A stretch of 64,000 nt of DNA from Gordonia malaquae NBRC 108250 (lineage in GTDB: Bacteria; Actinomycetota; Actinomycetes; Mycobacteriales; Mycobacteriaceae), in contig NZ_BAOP01000007.1 of NCBI RefSeq assembly GCF_000344135.1, positions 62,001-126,000 of the forward strand. Direction: 5' to 3'. The position numbers and the translations under genes are program-made. How positions within the stretch are numbered: the stretch's first letter is position 1; every line of letters begins with the position of its first letter. Positions 17,776 to 27,478 of this stretch are shown here, piece by piece. The notes beneath the pieces are model-generated. The model had not been told where the DNA came from. It searched no databases and was given only the letters and a program-made list of their open reading frames with translations.

Positions 17776-17879
17776 CCACTGCTCATCGAGCGACATCAAC
17801 TGCTCATTGAGTAGCCCGGAGCGATCCCCACTGCTCATTGAGCGGCCCGGAGCGCCAGCGGAGGGCTTGTCGAAATGCC
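17776..17879. repeat. Three degenerate intergenic repeat units
   Basis: The core TGCTCATYGAG occurs at 17780, 17801 and 17832. The third copy continues into GCGGCCCGGAGCGCC and GCTTGTCGAAA. The same core, TGCTCGTTGAG followed by a TCGAAGCG end, forms the inverted repeat at 36644-36761, so this is one dispersed family. It lies between the convergent thioesterase and radA genes. Confidence 0.7.
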
Positions 17880-17918
17880 ATGACCTTCGCTGGGTCGGGG
17901 CCAAGCAGGAGAACCGCC

Positions 17919-19298
17919 TCAGAACGGCGCGTCGACCGCTTCCAGGCGCCGTGGACCGATGGCGGCGAGCGCCTCGTCGAGCTGCGACACCTTGGTGATC
18001 CGGATTCCTTTCGGAAGCTCCTCCTCCGTGCCCGCCGGAATGATCGCGTGGCGGAAGCCGAGGCGTTTGGCCTCGGCCACCCGCCGCGCCGTGGACGACA
18101 CTCGCCGGATCTCGCCTGCGAGCCCGACCTCACCGATGGCGACTGTCGTCGACGGAACCGGCTTGTTCTTCGCCGACGACATGATCGCGAGGAAGATCGC
18201 CAGGTCGGCGGCCGGCTCGGTGACCTTCATACCGCCGACTGTCGAGGCGTACACCTCTTGCTTGCCTGTCTTGACCTCGAGATGCTTCTCGGTGACGGCG
18301 AGCATCATCGCGACGCGCGCCGGGTCGAGGCCGGACACCGCGCGCCGTGGCGAGGTCATCTCGGAGTTGTTCAGCAGCGCCTGGATCTGGCCGACCATAG
18401 CGCGTCGACCGTCCATCGCGACGAGTGCGACGCTGCCTGGAACGTCTGACGGGTGCTCGTGCACGAAGATCCCCGACGGATCGCTGACCTGGTGGATCCC
18501 GTCCGATCGCTGCTCGAAGCAGCCGACTTCGTCGGACGGCCCGAACCTGTTCTTGATGCCGCGGACCATGCGCAGCGACGAGTGTCGGTCGCCCTCGAAC
18601 GACAGCACAACGTCCACCAGATGCTCCAGCGAACGGGGACCGGCGACGTTGCCGTCCTTCGTCACATGGCCGACGAGGATCACCGAGACGCCGCTCGTCT
18701 TCGCGAGCGACACCAGCGCGGTGGTGACGGCACGGATCTGGGTCACGCCGCCGGTCACGCCGTCGACGCCGGACGCGACGAGTGTCTGCACCGAGTCGAC
18801 GATGAGCAGCGTCGGCCGCACCTCGTCGACGTGACCGAGAACGGTTCCGAGGTCGGTCTCGGACGCCAGGAAGACGTTCTCGTGGACGGCGTCGGTCCGC
18901 TCCGCGCGTAGCCGCACCTGGCCTGCCGACTCCTCACCCGTGACGTAGAGCGCGACGCGGCCCCCCGCCGCCCAGTGTTTGACAGTCTCGAGCAGCAGCG
19001 TGGACTTCCCGACGCCGGGCTCACCTGCGAGGAGGACGACGGATCCGGGCACGATGCCGCGGCCGAGCACCCTGTCGAACTCGGCGATCCCGATGGGCGT
19101 CGCGGAAGCGGTCCCCGCGTCGACCTCGGTGATGCGTCGAGCCGGGCTGCGAGGAGCGACGGACGCGGCTCCCGCGGCGACGACGGGTGCACCTTCCTCG
19201 ACCGAACCCCATTCACCGCAGTCGGGGCAACGACCGACCCACTTCGCGACCTGATGTCCGCAGGCCGTGCATCTGTAGATCGCCTTTGTCTTCGCCAC
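17919..19298 (-). CDS. radA: DNA repair protein RadA
   Basis: 459 residues, the usual length. RadA is a RecA-like helicase that processes recombination intermediates. Domains: a four-Cys zinc finger (C10, C13, C24, C27), a RecA ATPase with Walker A GEPGVGKST (92-100), the RadA-specific KNRFG motif, and a C-terminal Lon-protease-like domain. The ATG at 19298 gives the canonical MAKTK start. A terminator separates it from lpqE upstream. Confidence 0.95.
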   Translation of the reverse strand: MAKTKAIYRCTACGHQVAKWVGRCPDCGEWGSVEEGAPVVAAGAASVAPRSPARRITEVDAGTASATPIGIAEFDRVLGRGIVPGSVVLLAGEPGVGKSTLLLETVKHWAAGGRVALYVTGEESAGQVRLRAERTDAVHENVFLASETDLGTVLGHVDEVRPTLLIVDSVQTLVASGVDGVTGGVTQIRAVTTALVSLAKTSGVSVILVGHVTKDGNVAGPRSLEHLVDVVLSFEGDRHSSLRMVRGIKNRFGPSDEVGCFEQRSDGIHQVSDPSGIFVHEHPSDVPGSVALVAMDGRRAMVGQIQALLNNSEMTSPRRAVSGLDPARVAMMLAVTEKHLEVKTGKQEVYASTVGGMKVTEPAADLAIFLAIMSSAKNKPVPSTTVAIGEVGLAGEIRRVSSTARRVAEAKRLGFRHAIIPAGTEEELPKGIRITKVSQLDEALAAIGPRRLEAVDAPF

Positions 19299-19326
19299 GC
19301 CCCGACCTTAAACGTCTCGTCCGACA

Positions 19327-19360
19327 AATCGACCCCCGACCTGTCGGTCGGGGGTCGATT
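19327..19360 (-). terminator. Hairpin terminator of lpqE
   Basis: Perfect 15-bp stem (19327-19341 with 19346-19360) and a four-base loop, 17 bases downstream of the lpqE stop on the minus strand. A short T-rich stretch (TTTGTC) follows the stem. It sits 28 bases before the radA start, so radA needs its own promoter or read-through. Confidence 0.8.
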
Positions 19361-19376
19361 CGAAGTCGATCAGAGG

Positions 19377-20093
19377 TCAGTGCCCCTCTTCGGAGCCCTC
19401 ACTGTGGGCCTGCGGGTCGCGGACCACGTCGAGGCGATGCGCGAGGGTGCCGTTGTCGACGGGCGTGTCGATGACGACCTGCTTGTCCTCGACCTTCTTG
19501 CCGCTGAGGTCGTACACCTCGAACTTGAAGGTCAGGGGCACGGTCACGCCCGACGCGACCGAGGTGCCCGCGTTGGTCATCGTCGCGGTGAACCGGTAGA
19601 TGTCGGCTTCCTCGGCGACCGACGTGTTCACGTTCGCGGGGGTCCCTGCCAGCAGAACGCCGTTCGGGCCGATCATGCTCGGATCAGCGGTCTTCTCGCC
19701 GGCCTTCTTCGAGGTCGACGGCGGCGTCAGCACGATGTTCGAACCCTCGGGTCCGACGACGTCGACGAGCTTCACCGAACGAGTGTTGCTGTCGTTCGAG
19801 ATCGCGAACGAGACGTCGAACGGTCCGCCGTCCTTGAACGTCTTGTCGGCCTTGTCCGTCGGGTACACGATCTGGACGTTGCGCAGGGCGACCGCGCCGT
19901 TGGCCAGGTCGGTTCCCGCATCCGGGCTCAGCGTGACCGAACCGCCCGCACCGTTGACGGCGGCGAGCTGGTTGTTGGTCTGCGAGATCTTGCCTGCACC
20001 GCAGGCCGAAGCGCCGAGGACGACTGCTGCGCCCAGGGCGCCGACGGCTGCAGCCTTGGCCAGTCGGCCGGTGGTCCGATTGAGCACTGACAC
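19377..20093 (-). CDS. lpqE: Lipoprotein LpqE
   Basis: 238 residues. A signal peptide with lipobox GASAC (Cys31) predicts export and lipid anchoring. The mature part is a beta-rich domain with an acidic, His-containing tail. Order between radA and carD on opposite strands equals that of M. tuberculosis lpqE. The GTG at 20093 lies 5 bases after GGAGG; a second in-frame GTG at 20087 is less well placed. The LpqE family is of uncertain function; some relatives have been discussed as envelope or copper-linked proteins. Confidence 0.85.
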   Translation of the reverse strand: MSVLNRTTGRLAKAAAVGALGAAVVLGASACGAGKISQTNNQLAAVNGAGGSVTLSPDAGTDLANGAVALRNVQIVYPTDKADKTFKDGGPFDVSFAISNDSNTRSVKLVDVVGPEGSNIVLTPPSTSKKAGEKTADPSMIGPNGVLLAGTPANVNTSVAEEADIYRFTATMTNAGTSVASGVTVPLTFKFEVYDLSGKKVEDKQVVIDTPVDNGTLAHRLDVVRDPQAHSEGSEEGH

Positions 20094-20267
20094 CTTTTCC
20101 TCCGGGTGGTCGTCGCACTGTCCGCCAGCCGGCGAACCTTCACTACGCAGCGTAGTGGGCGCGGCGGGAAAAAGTTCCCTCGGGTAGGCATATCGGCCGA
20201 TAAATGTGTCGCTGATCGGGTCGGACCAGTGTTGACCTGCACCGTTGGAAAAGGTGTCAGAGGGCGG

Positions 20268-20285
20268 GTGTTACACTGGTAACAC
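20268..20285 (+). promoter_or_regulatory. Palindrome over the likely carD -10 region
   Basis: GTGTTAC-ACTG-GTAACAC, two 7-base arms with a 4-base spacer. It contains TACACT at 20272-20277, a good -10 hexamer, 28 bases before the carD start. A palindrome overlapping a core promoter suggests an operator, though a hairpin cannot be excluded. I know no matching regulator. Confidence 0.5.
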
Positions 20286-20304
20286 TCGGAAGGGTAGGGA
20301 AACA

Positions 20305-20793
20305 TTGAATTTCAAAGTTGGCGACACCGTTGTGTACCCCCATCACGGTGCTGCTCGGATCGAGAACATCGTTGTTCGGACCATCAAGGGTGAAGAAGTC
20401 GAATACCTGGTCCTGAAAGTCGCAGACGGCGACATGACGGTGCAGATTCCCTCGAGCAAGCTCGAGTACGTCGGCGTCCGTGACGTGGTCGGCGAAGAGG
20501 GGCTCGACGAAGTCTTCCAGGTACTGCGTGCGCCGAACGTGGAGGAGCCCACCAACTGGGCTCGCCGCTTCAAGGCGAACCAGGAGAAGCTGAACTCCGG
20601 CGACATCATCAAGGTCGCCGAGATCGTGCGTGATCTGTGGCGTCGTGAGCAGGACCGCGGTCTCTCCGCGGGCGAGAAGCGCATGCTCACTCGTGCGCGT
20701 CGGGTGTTGGTCGACGAGCTCTCGCTCGCTCGCAACACCGACGACGAGAAGGCCGACAGCATCCTCGACGAGATCCTGGCTGCAGCGTCCTGA
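20305..20793 (+). CDS. carD: RNA polymerase-binding transcription factor CarD
   Basis: 162 residues. CarD binds the RNA polymerase beta subunit and stabilises open complexes at rRNA and many other promoters. An N-terminal Tudor-like RNAP-interaction domain begins [15 protein letters not shown], followed by a helical DNA-binding domain ([18 protein letters not shown]). The start is TTG at 20305, fixed by the known N-terminus and by AGGGTAGGGA just upstream. The open frame continues further 5' but does not resemble CarD. ispD follows after 23 bases. Confidence 0.95.
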   Translation: MNFKVGDTVVYPHHGAARIENIVVRTIKGEEVEYLVLKVADGDMTVQIPSSKLEYVGVRDVVGEEGLDEVFQVLRAPNVEEPTNWARRFKANQEKLNSGDIIKVAEIVRDLWRREQDRGLSAGEKRMLTRARRVLVDELSLARNTDDEKADSILDEILAAAS

Positions 20794-20816
20794 TCGCACA
20801 CAGTGGCCACCGCCGC

Positions 20817-21452
20817 GTGGCCGCACTGATCCCCGCCGCAGGAATGGGCACCCGTCTGGGTGAGTCCAAGCCCAAGGCGTTCGTAGAGGTAGGCGGGTCG
20901 ACGCTGCTTGAGCGCAGTGTCGCCGCCGCCCGCGAATCCGGGGTGATCGACGACATCGTCGTCGCCGTCCCGGAAGAACTTCTCGACCGAGCGCAGCAGC
21001 TCGTTCCTGCTGCGCGCGTAGTCGTAGGCGGCGCCGAACGAAGTGATTCGGTCCGGGCGGCGCTCGCCGTGACCGATGCCGAACTGGTCCTCGTGCACGA
21101 TGCGGCCCGCCCACTCACGCCGCCGGCGCTGTTCGTCGCCGTCGTCGACGCATTGCGTTGCGGTGACGCGGCAGTCGTGCCGGGACTTCCCGTCGCGGAC
21201 ACCCTCAAACGAGTCGACGACGCCCAGTTCGTGACGGACACCGTCGACCGGTCGATACTTCGGGCAGTGCAGACGCCCCAGGGCTTCGCCGCCGAGTTGC
21301 TGCGACGAGCCCATGCGGGCGCGCAGGACGCCACCGACGACGCCGGCCTCGTAGAAGCTCTCGGTGTGGGCGTCCACGTGATCGACGGCGACGCGATGGC
21401 GTTCAAAGTGACAACCCCGTTCGATCTGCGCCTGGCACGACTGCTGGCGTGA
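20817..21452 (+). CDS. ispD: 2-C-methyl-D-erythritol 4-phosphate cytidylyltransferase
   Basis: 211 residues. IspD attaches CMP to MEP in the non-mevalonate isoprenoid pathway. Seen: the nucleotidyltransferase signature [25 protein letters not shown], and QTPQGF in the C-terminal third. GTG start. It overlaps the open frame of ispF by four bases, but ispF probably begins 36 bases later. Confidence 0.93.
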   Translation: MAALIPAAGMGTRLGESKPKAFVEVGGSTLLERSVAAARESGVIDDIVVAVPEELLDRAQQLVPAARVVVGGAERSDSVRAALAVTDAELVLVHDAARPLTPPALFVAVVDALRCGDAAVVPGLPVADTLKRVDDAQFVTDTVDRSILRAVQTPQGFAAELLRRAHAGAQDATDDAGLVEALGVGVHVIDGDAMAFKVTTPFDLRLARLLA

Positions 21453-21487
21453 CCCACACCGCGAGTACGGCTCAGGAGGCCATCACC

Positions 21488-21952
21488 ATGCGAGTCGGCA
21501 TCGGAACCGACGTCCACCCGATCGAACCCGGCCGTGACTGCTGGATGGTCGGACTCCTCTTCGCCGACGCCGACGGCTGCTCCGGTCACTCGGACGGCGA
21601 CGTCGGCGTCCACGCGCTCTGCGACGCGCTGCTTTCGGCCGCCGGACTCGGCGATCTGGGCCTGGTGTTCGGCGTCGACCGCCCGGAATGGCGCAACGTG
21701 ACCGGTGATGCGATGCTGCGGCATGTGGTCGGACTGCTCGACGACGAAGGATTCACACCGGTGAACGCCGCAGTGCAGATCATCGGCAACCGGCCGAAGA
21801 TCGGCCCGCGTCGGGCCGAGGCCCAAGGGGTCCTGTCGAAGCTCCTCGGCGCACCGGTGTCGGTGTCTGCGACCACCACCGACGGCCTCGGTCTGACGGG
21901 ACGCGGCGAGGGTGTCGCCGCAGTGGCCACCGCGCTGCTCGCGCTCAAGTAG
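21488..21952 (+). CDS. ispF: 2-C-methyl-D-erythritol 2,4-cyclodiphosphate synthase
   Basis: 154 residues. IspF closes the cyclodiphosphate ring in the MEP pathway. Metal ligands Asp8, His10 and His42 are visible (GTDVHPI, GVHALCD), with the [14 protein letters not shown] block near the end. The ATG at 21488 is preferred over the GTG at 21449 (which overlaps the ispD stop). AGGAGG at 21474-21479 is placed correctly for it, and it gives the normal IspF N-terminus. It is coupled with ispD and followed by cysS 11 bases later. Confidence 0.94.
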   Translation: MRVGIGTDVHPIEPGRDCWMVGLLFADADGCSGHSDGDVGVHALCDALLSAAGLGDLGLVFGVDRPEWRNVTGDAMLRHVVGLLDDEGFTPVNAAVQIIGNRPKIGPRRAEAQGVLSKLLGAPVSVSATTTDGLGLTGRGEGVAAVATALLALK

Positions 21953-21963
21953 AATCGCAGGCC

Positions 21964-23358
21964 GTGACGCTTAGCCTGTACGACACCGCTTCCCGCGAGG
22001 TCCGCGACTTCGTTCCCCTTCGACCGGGGACGGTCGGCGTGTACCTGTGTGGCGCGACGGTCCAGGGTGTGCCCCACATCGGGCACGTGCGCAGTGGAAT
22101 CGCGTTCGACGTCCTCCGCCGGTGGCTCACCCACCGTGGGTACGACGTCCTGTTCATCCGCAACATCACCGACATCGACGACAAGATCCTCCGCAAAGCC
22201 GATGAGGCCGGACGACCGTGGTGGGAGTGGGCGACCACCCACGAGCGCGCGTTCACGTCGGCGTACGACGCGCTGAACGTGCTGCCGCCGTCGGCGGAGC
22301 CACGTGCCACCGGGTACGTGACGCAGATGGTCGAGTACATGGAACGTCTCATCGACCGAGGCCACGCGTATGTGGCCGACGGCAACGTCTACTTCGACGT
22401 GATGAGCCAACCCGACTACGGCAGCCTGTCCGGGCACAAGCTCGACGACGTCCACCAGGGTGAGAGCGCGGGAACGGGCAAGCGCGATCCGCGTGACTTC
22501 ACGTTGTGGAAGGCGGCCAAGCCCGACGAGCCGTCGTGGCCCACCCCGTGGGGACACGGCCGCCCGGGATGGCATCTCGAGTGCTCCGCGATGGCGACGT
22601 CGCTGCTCGGGCCGGAGTTCGACATCCACTGCGGCGGCATGGATCTGGTGTTTCCTCACCACGAGAACGAGATCGCGCAGAGTCACGCCGCAGGCGACGG
22701 CTTCGCGCAGTACTGGCTGCACAACGGCTGGGTGACGATGAGCGGCGAGAAGATGAGCAAGTCGCTCGGCAACGTCGTCTCCATCCCAGCGATGCTGACC
22801 AAGGTGCGGCCCGTGGAACTTCGCTATTACCTCGGCAGCGCGCACTACCGATCGATGCTCGAGTACTCCGAGGGCGCCCTGCATGAGGCCGCGGCGGGTT
22901 TCCGTCGCATCGAGTCGTTCGTGAAGCGGGTCGCAGAACGTGTCGCGGATGTGCCGGTCGGCGACGTCAACGACGATTTCGCCGCGGCTCTCGACGACGA
23001 TCTCGGTGTCCCCGCGGCGATGGCCGCCGTCCACAACGCTGTGCGTGAGGGAAACACCGCGCTAGAAGCCGGAGACGCTCAGAAGGCGCTTGCGGTCGCA
23101 GCGTCGGTGCGGGCGATGACTTCGATCCTCGGCACCGATCCGCTCGACGAACACTGGGCGTCGTCGGCCGACTCCGACGACGCGGCGACGGGAGCACTAG
23201 ACGTGCTGATCCGCGCCGAACTAGATCGGCGCGCAGCCGCGCGCGCCGCCAAGGACTGGGCCGCCGCCGACGAGGTTCGTGACCGCCTCGCCGCAGCAGG
23301 CGTCGACGTCACCGACACACCCGACGGCGCCCAGTGGGCGCTGAAGACGAAGGACTGA
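21964..23358 (+). CDS. cysS: Cysteinyl-tRNA synthetase
   Basis: 464 residues, a class I aminoacyl-tRNA synthetase. HIGH motif at 38-41 (HIGHVRSG), KMSKS at 263-267, zinc ligand Cys29 (YLCGATV), and the CysS signature [14 protein letters not shown] start 11 bases after ispF. The ispD-ispF-cysS-rlmB order is conserved in actinobacteria. It may be confused with the mycothiol ligase MshC, but the full length and C-terminal anticodon region fit CysS. Confidence 0.95.
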   Translation: MTLSLYDTASREVRDFVPLRPGTVGVYLCGATVQGVPHIGHVRSGIAFDVLRRWLTHRGYDVLFIRNITDIDDKILRKADEAGRPWWEWATTHERAFTSAYDALNVLPPSAEPRATGYVTQMVEYMERLIDRGHAYVADGNVYFDVMSQPDYGSLSGHKLDDVHQGESAGTGKRDPRDFTLWKAAKPDEPSWPTPWGHGRPGWHLECSAMATSLLGPEFDIHCGGMDLVFPHHENEIAQSHAAGDGFAQYWLHNGWVTMSGEKMSKSLGNVVSIPAMLTKVRPVELRYYLGSAHYRSMLEYSEGALHEAAAGFRRIESFVKRVAERVADVPVGDVNDDFAAALDDDLGVPAAMAAVHNAVREGNTALEAGDAQKALAVAASVRAMTSILGTDPLDEHWASSADSDDAATGALDVLIRAELDRRAAARAAKDWAAADEVRDRLAAAGVDVTDTPDGAQWALKTKD

Positions 23359-23362
23359 AAGC

Positions 23363-24322
23363 ATGGCCGGCAATTCGCAGCGTAAGGGCGCCGTCCGCAA
23401 GGAAGGCAGCAAGAAGGGCCAGAGCGTCGGCTCCGGAGGTCAGCGACGTCGTGGTCTCGAAGGGCGCGGCGCGACCCCGAAAGCCGAGGACCGCGTCTAT
23501 CACGTGGCGCACAAGAAGGCGAAAGCCACCGCGAAAGCGGCGGCCGGTCGGCCGCGCAACCAGCGGAAGTCCGAGGACGGCGGCCCCGAGTACGTCCTCG
23601 GTCGCAACCCTGTCGTCGAATGCCTGCGGGCGAAGGTGCCCGCCACGGCGCTGTACGTGATGACGTCGATCGAGGCCGACGAGAGAGTCCGCGAAGCCGT
23701 GCAGACCGCGGGAGATCGCGGCATCTCGATCCTCGAAGTCGGCAAGCCCGAACTCGACCGCATGTCGCCGAACGGTCTGCACCAGGGTCTGGCTCTTCAG
23801 GTCCCGGAGTACCGCTACGCGCACCCCGACGACCTGATGGCCGCGGCGCAGGCGTCGTCGCAACGGCCGCTGATCGTGGCGCTCGACAACATCACCGATC
23901 CCCGCAACCTCGGGGCCGTCATCCGTTCGGTCGCCGCGTTCGGCGGCCACGGTGTGCTGATTCCGCAGCGTCGCAGCGCCGGGGTCACCGCAGTCACCTG
24001 GCGCACCAGCGCGGGCGCCGCGGCACGACTGCCCGTCGCGCAGGCCCCGAACCTGACTCGCACCCTTGTCGAGTGGGCCAAGTCGGGTGCACAGATCGTC
24101 GGGTTGGACGCAGGCGGCGATGTGACGCTCGACGAGTACGACGGCACCGGCCCGGTCGTCGTCGTGGTCGGATCGGAAGGCAAGGGACTGTCCCGCCTCG
24201 TCCGCGAGACGTGCGACTCGATCCTCTCGGTGCCGATGGCCGGTGATGTGGAGAGCCTGAACGCATCGGTCGCGGCGGGTGTTGTTCTGGCCGAGTTCGC
24301 GCGTCAACGTCGCCTGGCATAG
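23363..24322 (+). CDS. rlmB: 23S rRNA 2'-O-methyltransferase, RlmB/TrmH family
   Basis: 319 residues. A basic, probably disordered N-terminal extension of about 70 residues (Lys, Arg, Gly) precedes the substrate-binding domain ([14 protein letters not shown]) and the SPOUT methyltransferase knot. Motifs: [30 protein letters not shown] and [20 protein letters not shown]. It probably methylates G2251-equivalent in 23S rRNA. It begins 4 bases after cysS. Confidence 0.9.
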   Translation: MAGNSQRKGAVRKEGSKKGQSVGSGGQRRRGLEGRGATPKAEDRVYHVAHKKAKATAKAAAGRPRNQRKSEDGGPEYVLGRNPVVECLRAKVPATALYVMTSIEADERVREAVQTAGDRGISILEVGKPELDRMSPNGLHQGLALQVPEYRYAHPDDLMAAAQASSQRPLIVALDNITDPRNLGAVIRSVAAFGGHGVLIPQRRSAGVTAVTWRTSAGAAARLPVAQAPNLTRTLVEWAKSGAQIVGLDAGGDVTLDEYDGTGPVVVVVGSEGKGLSRLVRETCDSILSVPMAGDVESLNASVAAGVVLAEFARQRRLA

Positions 24323-24408
24323 AGGACTTTCCGCGCAGAGGGCGCGCACAAGGTGTCATCTGAATGACATTCGGGCAACAGGATTCTCGGATTTTCCTGA
24401 TTGTTCGT

Positions 24409-24414
24409 TAGCCT
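24409..24414 (+). promoter_or_regulatory. Likely -10 box for a leaderless gene
   Basis: TAGCCT ends 7 bases before the GTG at 24422. No Shine-Dalgarno sequence is visible before the GTG. The upstream gap (24323-24408) shows nothing else that I can name. Confidence 0.35.
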
Positions 24415-24421
24415 GTAACCC

Positions 24422-25792
24422 GTGTTGTACCAGTCGCGGCTCGGGATTCTTGATCGCGTCCGCGTTCTGACGAAGCGGCGCGTGGAACTCGGCGTGCGCG
24501 GATGGTCCCTCGTGGTCGGCGTTCTCGCGGCGTTTGTCGTCGTGATCCAGATCGTGTCGTCGAACTTCGACATCCGCGGGCCGGTGGACCTGCTGGCTCA
24601 CGACTTCGTCGGACGCCCCGGCATCGGCGAGATCAAGATGGCAGGCCTGATCCTCGCTCTCGTCTGCATGCCGGCACGTCTCCGCTGGTGGGTCCTCGGC
24701 GGAGTTCTTGCGCTCGAGGGCGTCTGGAATCTGCAGCGGGTGATCGTCGGCAACCCTGGAACCATCGGAAACGGCATCCTCTGGGGTCTGGTCGGAACGG
24801 CCGTGTTCGCGTTCTGGAAGCTGCGTGGCGCCGAAAAGGCCGCCACGCTCAAAGCTGTCGGCCTCGGAATGATGCTCATCGTCATGGGCCGTGTCGGCGA
24901 CGCCTGGCTCGTCCTGTCGACGAAGGCCAACGCGACCGTGCTCGACGAGTACGTCGAACTCGCAGACCGAGCACTCGGATCGCCGTCCTGGGCGGTCGGA
25001 CGAGTGGTCACCGACAGCGCGTTCCTCACCGAGGTGTGCAGCCGGGTGTACGTCTACCTACCGGTCGGCGCCGCGGTGATCGCGTTCTTCCAACTGCGGA
25101 ACGTCGCTCGCGACGGTTTCCCGCGACACCACATCGTGCGGACCTTTCTGATCATCGGCATGATCGGTCCGATCGTCTACTTCATCTTCCCCGTCGTGGG
25201 TCCGACGTACGCGTTCGGACATGAGCTCGCCGGGGCGGGCTGGCAGGACGTGTGGCCGTGGGTCAGCCCCGACATCACCGAGCCGGTCGCCGCTCCCTAC
25301 AGCCAGTTCATCGCTCGGAACTGCATGCCGAGTCTCCACACGGCGTGGGCGATGGCGATCTTCCTGCACGGCTGGCGGGGCTCCACCGCATCACGGATCT
25401 TCGGAACGTTCTGGCTGATCGCCACCACGGGCGCGACCCTCGGCTTCGGCTTCCACTACGCGGTCGACGTCCTCGCGGGTGCAGTGTTCACGCTGACCCT
25501 CGAAGCCGCACTCACGCGCCCGGAGACCGGATGGACCAAGATCCGGATGGGCGTTGTCGCGATGGGCGCCGCGATGTTCGCAGGCCTCCTCGCTTTGACG
25601 CGATACGCCGCGATGGAACTCGCAACCGGAGGCGCCGCCGCGACGGCGCTCCTGCTGGCCCCTCTCGTGTTCACCGCGGCGGGCTTCCTTCTCGTGGAAC
25701 GGCCGGAACTGCTGTCCGTCGAGGATCGCCCCGGTGGGCCGACGTTTCCGGGTCGCCGCCGGAGAATCTTCGCGCAGCGTTCTCAAGTCTGA
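24422..25792 (+). CDS. PAP2-superfamily membrane protein, Aur1/Ipt1-like
   Basis: 456 residues with about ten hydrophobic segments. The C-terminal half carries the PAP2 catalytic pattern CMPSLHTAW (His306) and HYAVDVLAG (His345, Asp349), as in inositolphosphotransferases and lipid phosphatases. It likely moves or removes a phospho-headgroup on a membrane lipid or polyprenol. The product could be inositol-phosphate or arabinan/galactan related in this group of bacteria, which is inference. Its end overlaps the convergent rarD gene by 10 bases. Confidence 0.8.
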   Translation: MLYQSRLGILDRVRVLTKRRVELGVRGWSLVVGVLAAFVVVIQIVSSNFDIRGPVDLLAHDFVGRPGIGEIKMAGLILALVCMPARLRWWVLGGVLALEGVWNLQRVIVGNPGTIGNGILWGLVGTAVFAFWKLRGAEKAATLKAVGLGMMLIVMGRVGDAWLVLSTKANATVLDEYVELADRALGSPSWAVGRVVTDSAFLTEVCSRVYVYLPVGAAVIAFFQLRNVARDGFPRHHIVRTFLIIGMIGPIVYFIFPVVGPTYAFGHELAGAGWQDVWPWVSPDITEPVAAPYSQFIARNCMPSLHTAWAMAIFLHGWRGSTASRIFGTFWLIATTGATLGFGFHYAVDVLAGAVFTLTLEAALTRPETGWTKIRMGVVAMGAAMFAGLLALTRYAAMELATGGAAATALLLAPLVFTAAGFLLVERPELLSVEDRPGGPTFPGRRRRIFAQRSQV

Positions 25793-26688
25793 GGCGTGCG
25801 CGCGGTCCGCAGGGCCACCACACTGTCTATCGACAGCAGGATCAGTGCGGCCCAGACGATGCCGAAACCGATCCACCGGTGAGCGGGCAGGTGTTCGCCG
25901 AGCACCAGGACAGCGCACAACAACTGGATGACCGGCGTGATGAACTGGATCAGGCCGATCGTCACCAGGGGGATCCGCCGGGCCGCAGCCGCGAACAGCA
26001 ACAGAGGAACGGCGGTGGCGACGCCTGCCAGACATAGCAGTGCCGTGTGCACCGGACCGTGCCGACCGAAGTCGAGACCCGCCCCGGACATTCCGACCAC
26101 TCCGAGTATCACCACCGCGGCGGGCGTCAGAATCGCCGTCTCCAGCGTGAGTCCGCGCAACGCCGACAGGTGCGCCCCCACCTTCTTCTTGGCCAAGCCG
26201 TACAACGCGAACGATCCGGCCAGAGCCAGGGACGTCGCCGGGAAGTGTCCACCCGCGATCGACAGGTACAGGCCGGCCACCACCCCGACCCCGACCGCGG
26301 CCCACTGCAGCGGCCGGAGTCGTTCGCGCAGCACGATCACCCCGAGAGCCACCGTGACGAGGGGATTGAGGAAGTAGCCCAGCGCGGCGTCGCTGGTGTG
26401 GCCCGAGGTGACCGCCGCGACGTACACCACCCAGTTGATCGCGATCAGGACGGCCGCGATGCTCACGCCCGCCAGCAGACGCCACTGTCCGCGCAGATCG
26501 GCGACCCACCGCCAATCTCTCATCACGAGCAGGACCACAAGGCACAACAGGAGCGTCCACACGATGCGATGGGCGAGGATCTCCCACGCCCCGGTCGGAC
26601 GCAGTGCATCGAAGAACAGCGGGAACAGGCCCCACGTCCCGTACGCCAGTAGACCCGCCGCGAGCCCCTTCGACGACTCGGACCTCAT
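25783..26688 (-). CDS. rarD: RarD-family EamA-type permease
   Basis: 301 residues with about ten membrane helices in two EamA repeats. It begins with GLLAYGTWGLFPLFF, typical of RarD. Other markers: HRIVWTL, NWVVYVAAV, FLNPLVTVALGV and IQFITPVIQLL. Drug/metabolite exporter superfamily; the substrate is unknown. The ATG at 26688 gives the standard N-terminus and overlaps the stop of the upstream pxpA (ATGA), so the two are co-translated. The longer open frame inside pxpA is a shadow. Confidence 0.85.
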   Translation of the reverse strand: MRSESSKGLAAGLLAYGTWGLFPLFFDALRPTGAWEILAHRIVWTLLLCLVVLLVMRDWRWVADLRGQWRLLAGVSIAAVLIAINWVVYVAAVTSGHTSDAALGYFLNPLVTVALGVIVLRERLRPLQWAAVGVGVVAGLYLSIAGGHFPATSLALAGSFALYGLAKKKVGAHLSALRGLTLETAILTPAAVVILGVVGMSGAGLDFGRHGPVHTALLCLAGVATAVPLLLFAAAARRIPLVTIGLIQFITPVIQLLCAVLVLGEHLPAHRWIGFGIVWAALILLSIDSVVALRTARTPQT

Positions 26689-27425
26689 CGAGCAGCCACG
26701 TCCACACCGGCCTCGGCCAGCGCCGCACGCACGGCGCGGGCGTGTGCAACCGCGCCGGGAGTGTCGCCGTGGAGGCAGACGGATTCGGCGTCGGCTTCCA
26801 CCACCGTGCCGTCGACCGCGCTGATCCGCCCGGTTCTGGCGAGTTCGACGACGCGGGCGGCGATCTCGTCGGAGTCGGTCAGCAGGGCCCCCGGTTCCGA
26901 ACGGGGAACCAGCGTGCCGGTCCGTGTGTAGCCGCGGTCCGCGAAGGCCTCGGTGATCACCGGCACGCCCGACTCCCGTGCGAAACGCTGCGCGGCAGAT
27001 CCCGGCAGGCACATCAACGCGAGGCCGGTACGCGCGACGGCGTCGACGAGTGCACGAGCCTGCATCTCGTGGTCGACGACAGTGTTGTACATCGCACCGT
27101 GGGGCTTCACATACGAGACGTCACCGCCTGCCGCAGCCGCGAGCGCGGTCAGCGCCCCGACTTGGTACAGCACGTCGGCGATGAGGTCCTCTGGCACGAC
27201 GTCGATGAAACGTCGTCCGAACCCCGCGAGGTCGGGATAGGACACCTGCGCGCCGATCCGCACGCCGTATCGGACCGCTTCGCGGCAGGAGTGCAGAAGC
27301 ACGGTCGGGGTGCCCGCGTGGAATCCGCATGCGATGTTCGCGCTGCTGATCAGCGGCATCATCGCTGTGTCGTCGCCGACGCCTTCTCCGAGGTCGGCGT
27401 TGAGATCGATCCGGGGCAGTGGCAT
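26685..27425 (-). CDS. pxpA: 5-oxoprolinase subunit A (LamB/YcsF family)
   Basis: 246 residues. PxpA opens 5-oxoproline together with PxpB and PxpC in most bacteria. Family motifs are clear: IDLNADLGEG at the start, NIACGFHAG, ISYPD-like QVSYPDLAGFGRR, VKPHGAMYN and the EAFADRGY region. No pxpB or pxpC adjoins it here; instead it is coupled to the rarD permease. The GGAGG just before the ATG (27425) is too close for normal use, so a short or leaderless transcript is possible. Confidence 0.9.
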   Translation of the reverse strand: MPLPRIDLNADLGEGVGDDTAMMPLISSANIACGFHAGTPTVLLHSCREAVRYGVRIGAQVSYPDLAGFGRRFIDVVPEDLIADVLYQVGALTALAAAAGGDVSYVKPHGAMYNTVVDHEMQARALVDAVARTGLALMCLPGSAAQRFARESGVPVITEAFADRGYTRTGTLVPRSEPGALLTDSDEIAARVVELARTGRISAVDGTVVEADAESVCLHGDTPGAVAHARAVRAALAEAGVDVAAR

Positions 27426-27478
27426 CCTCCGAGCCTAGTGTCGCCGACGCCGATCGCCCACCGGATACCCTTGGCGTC

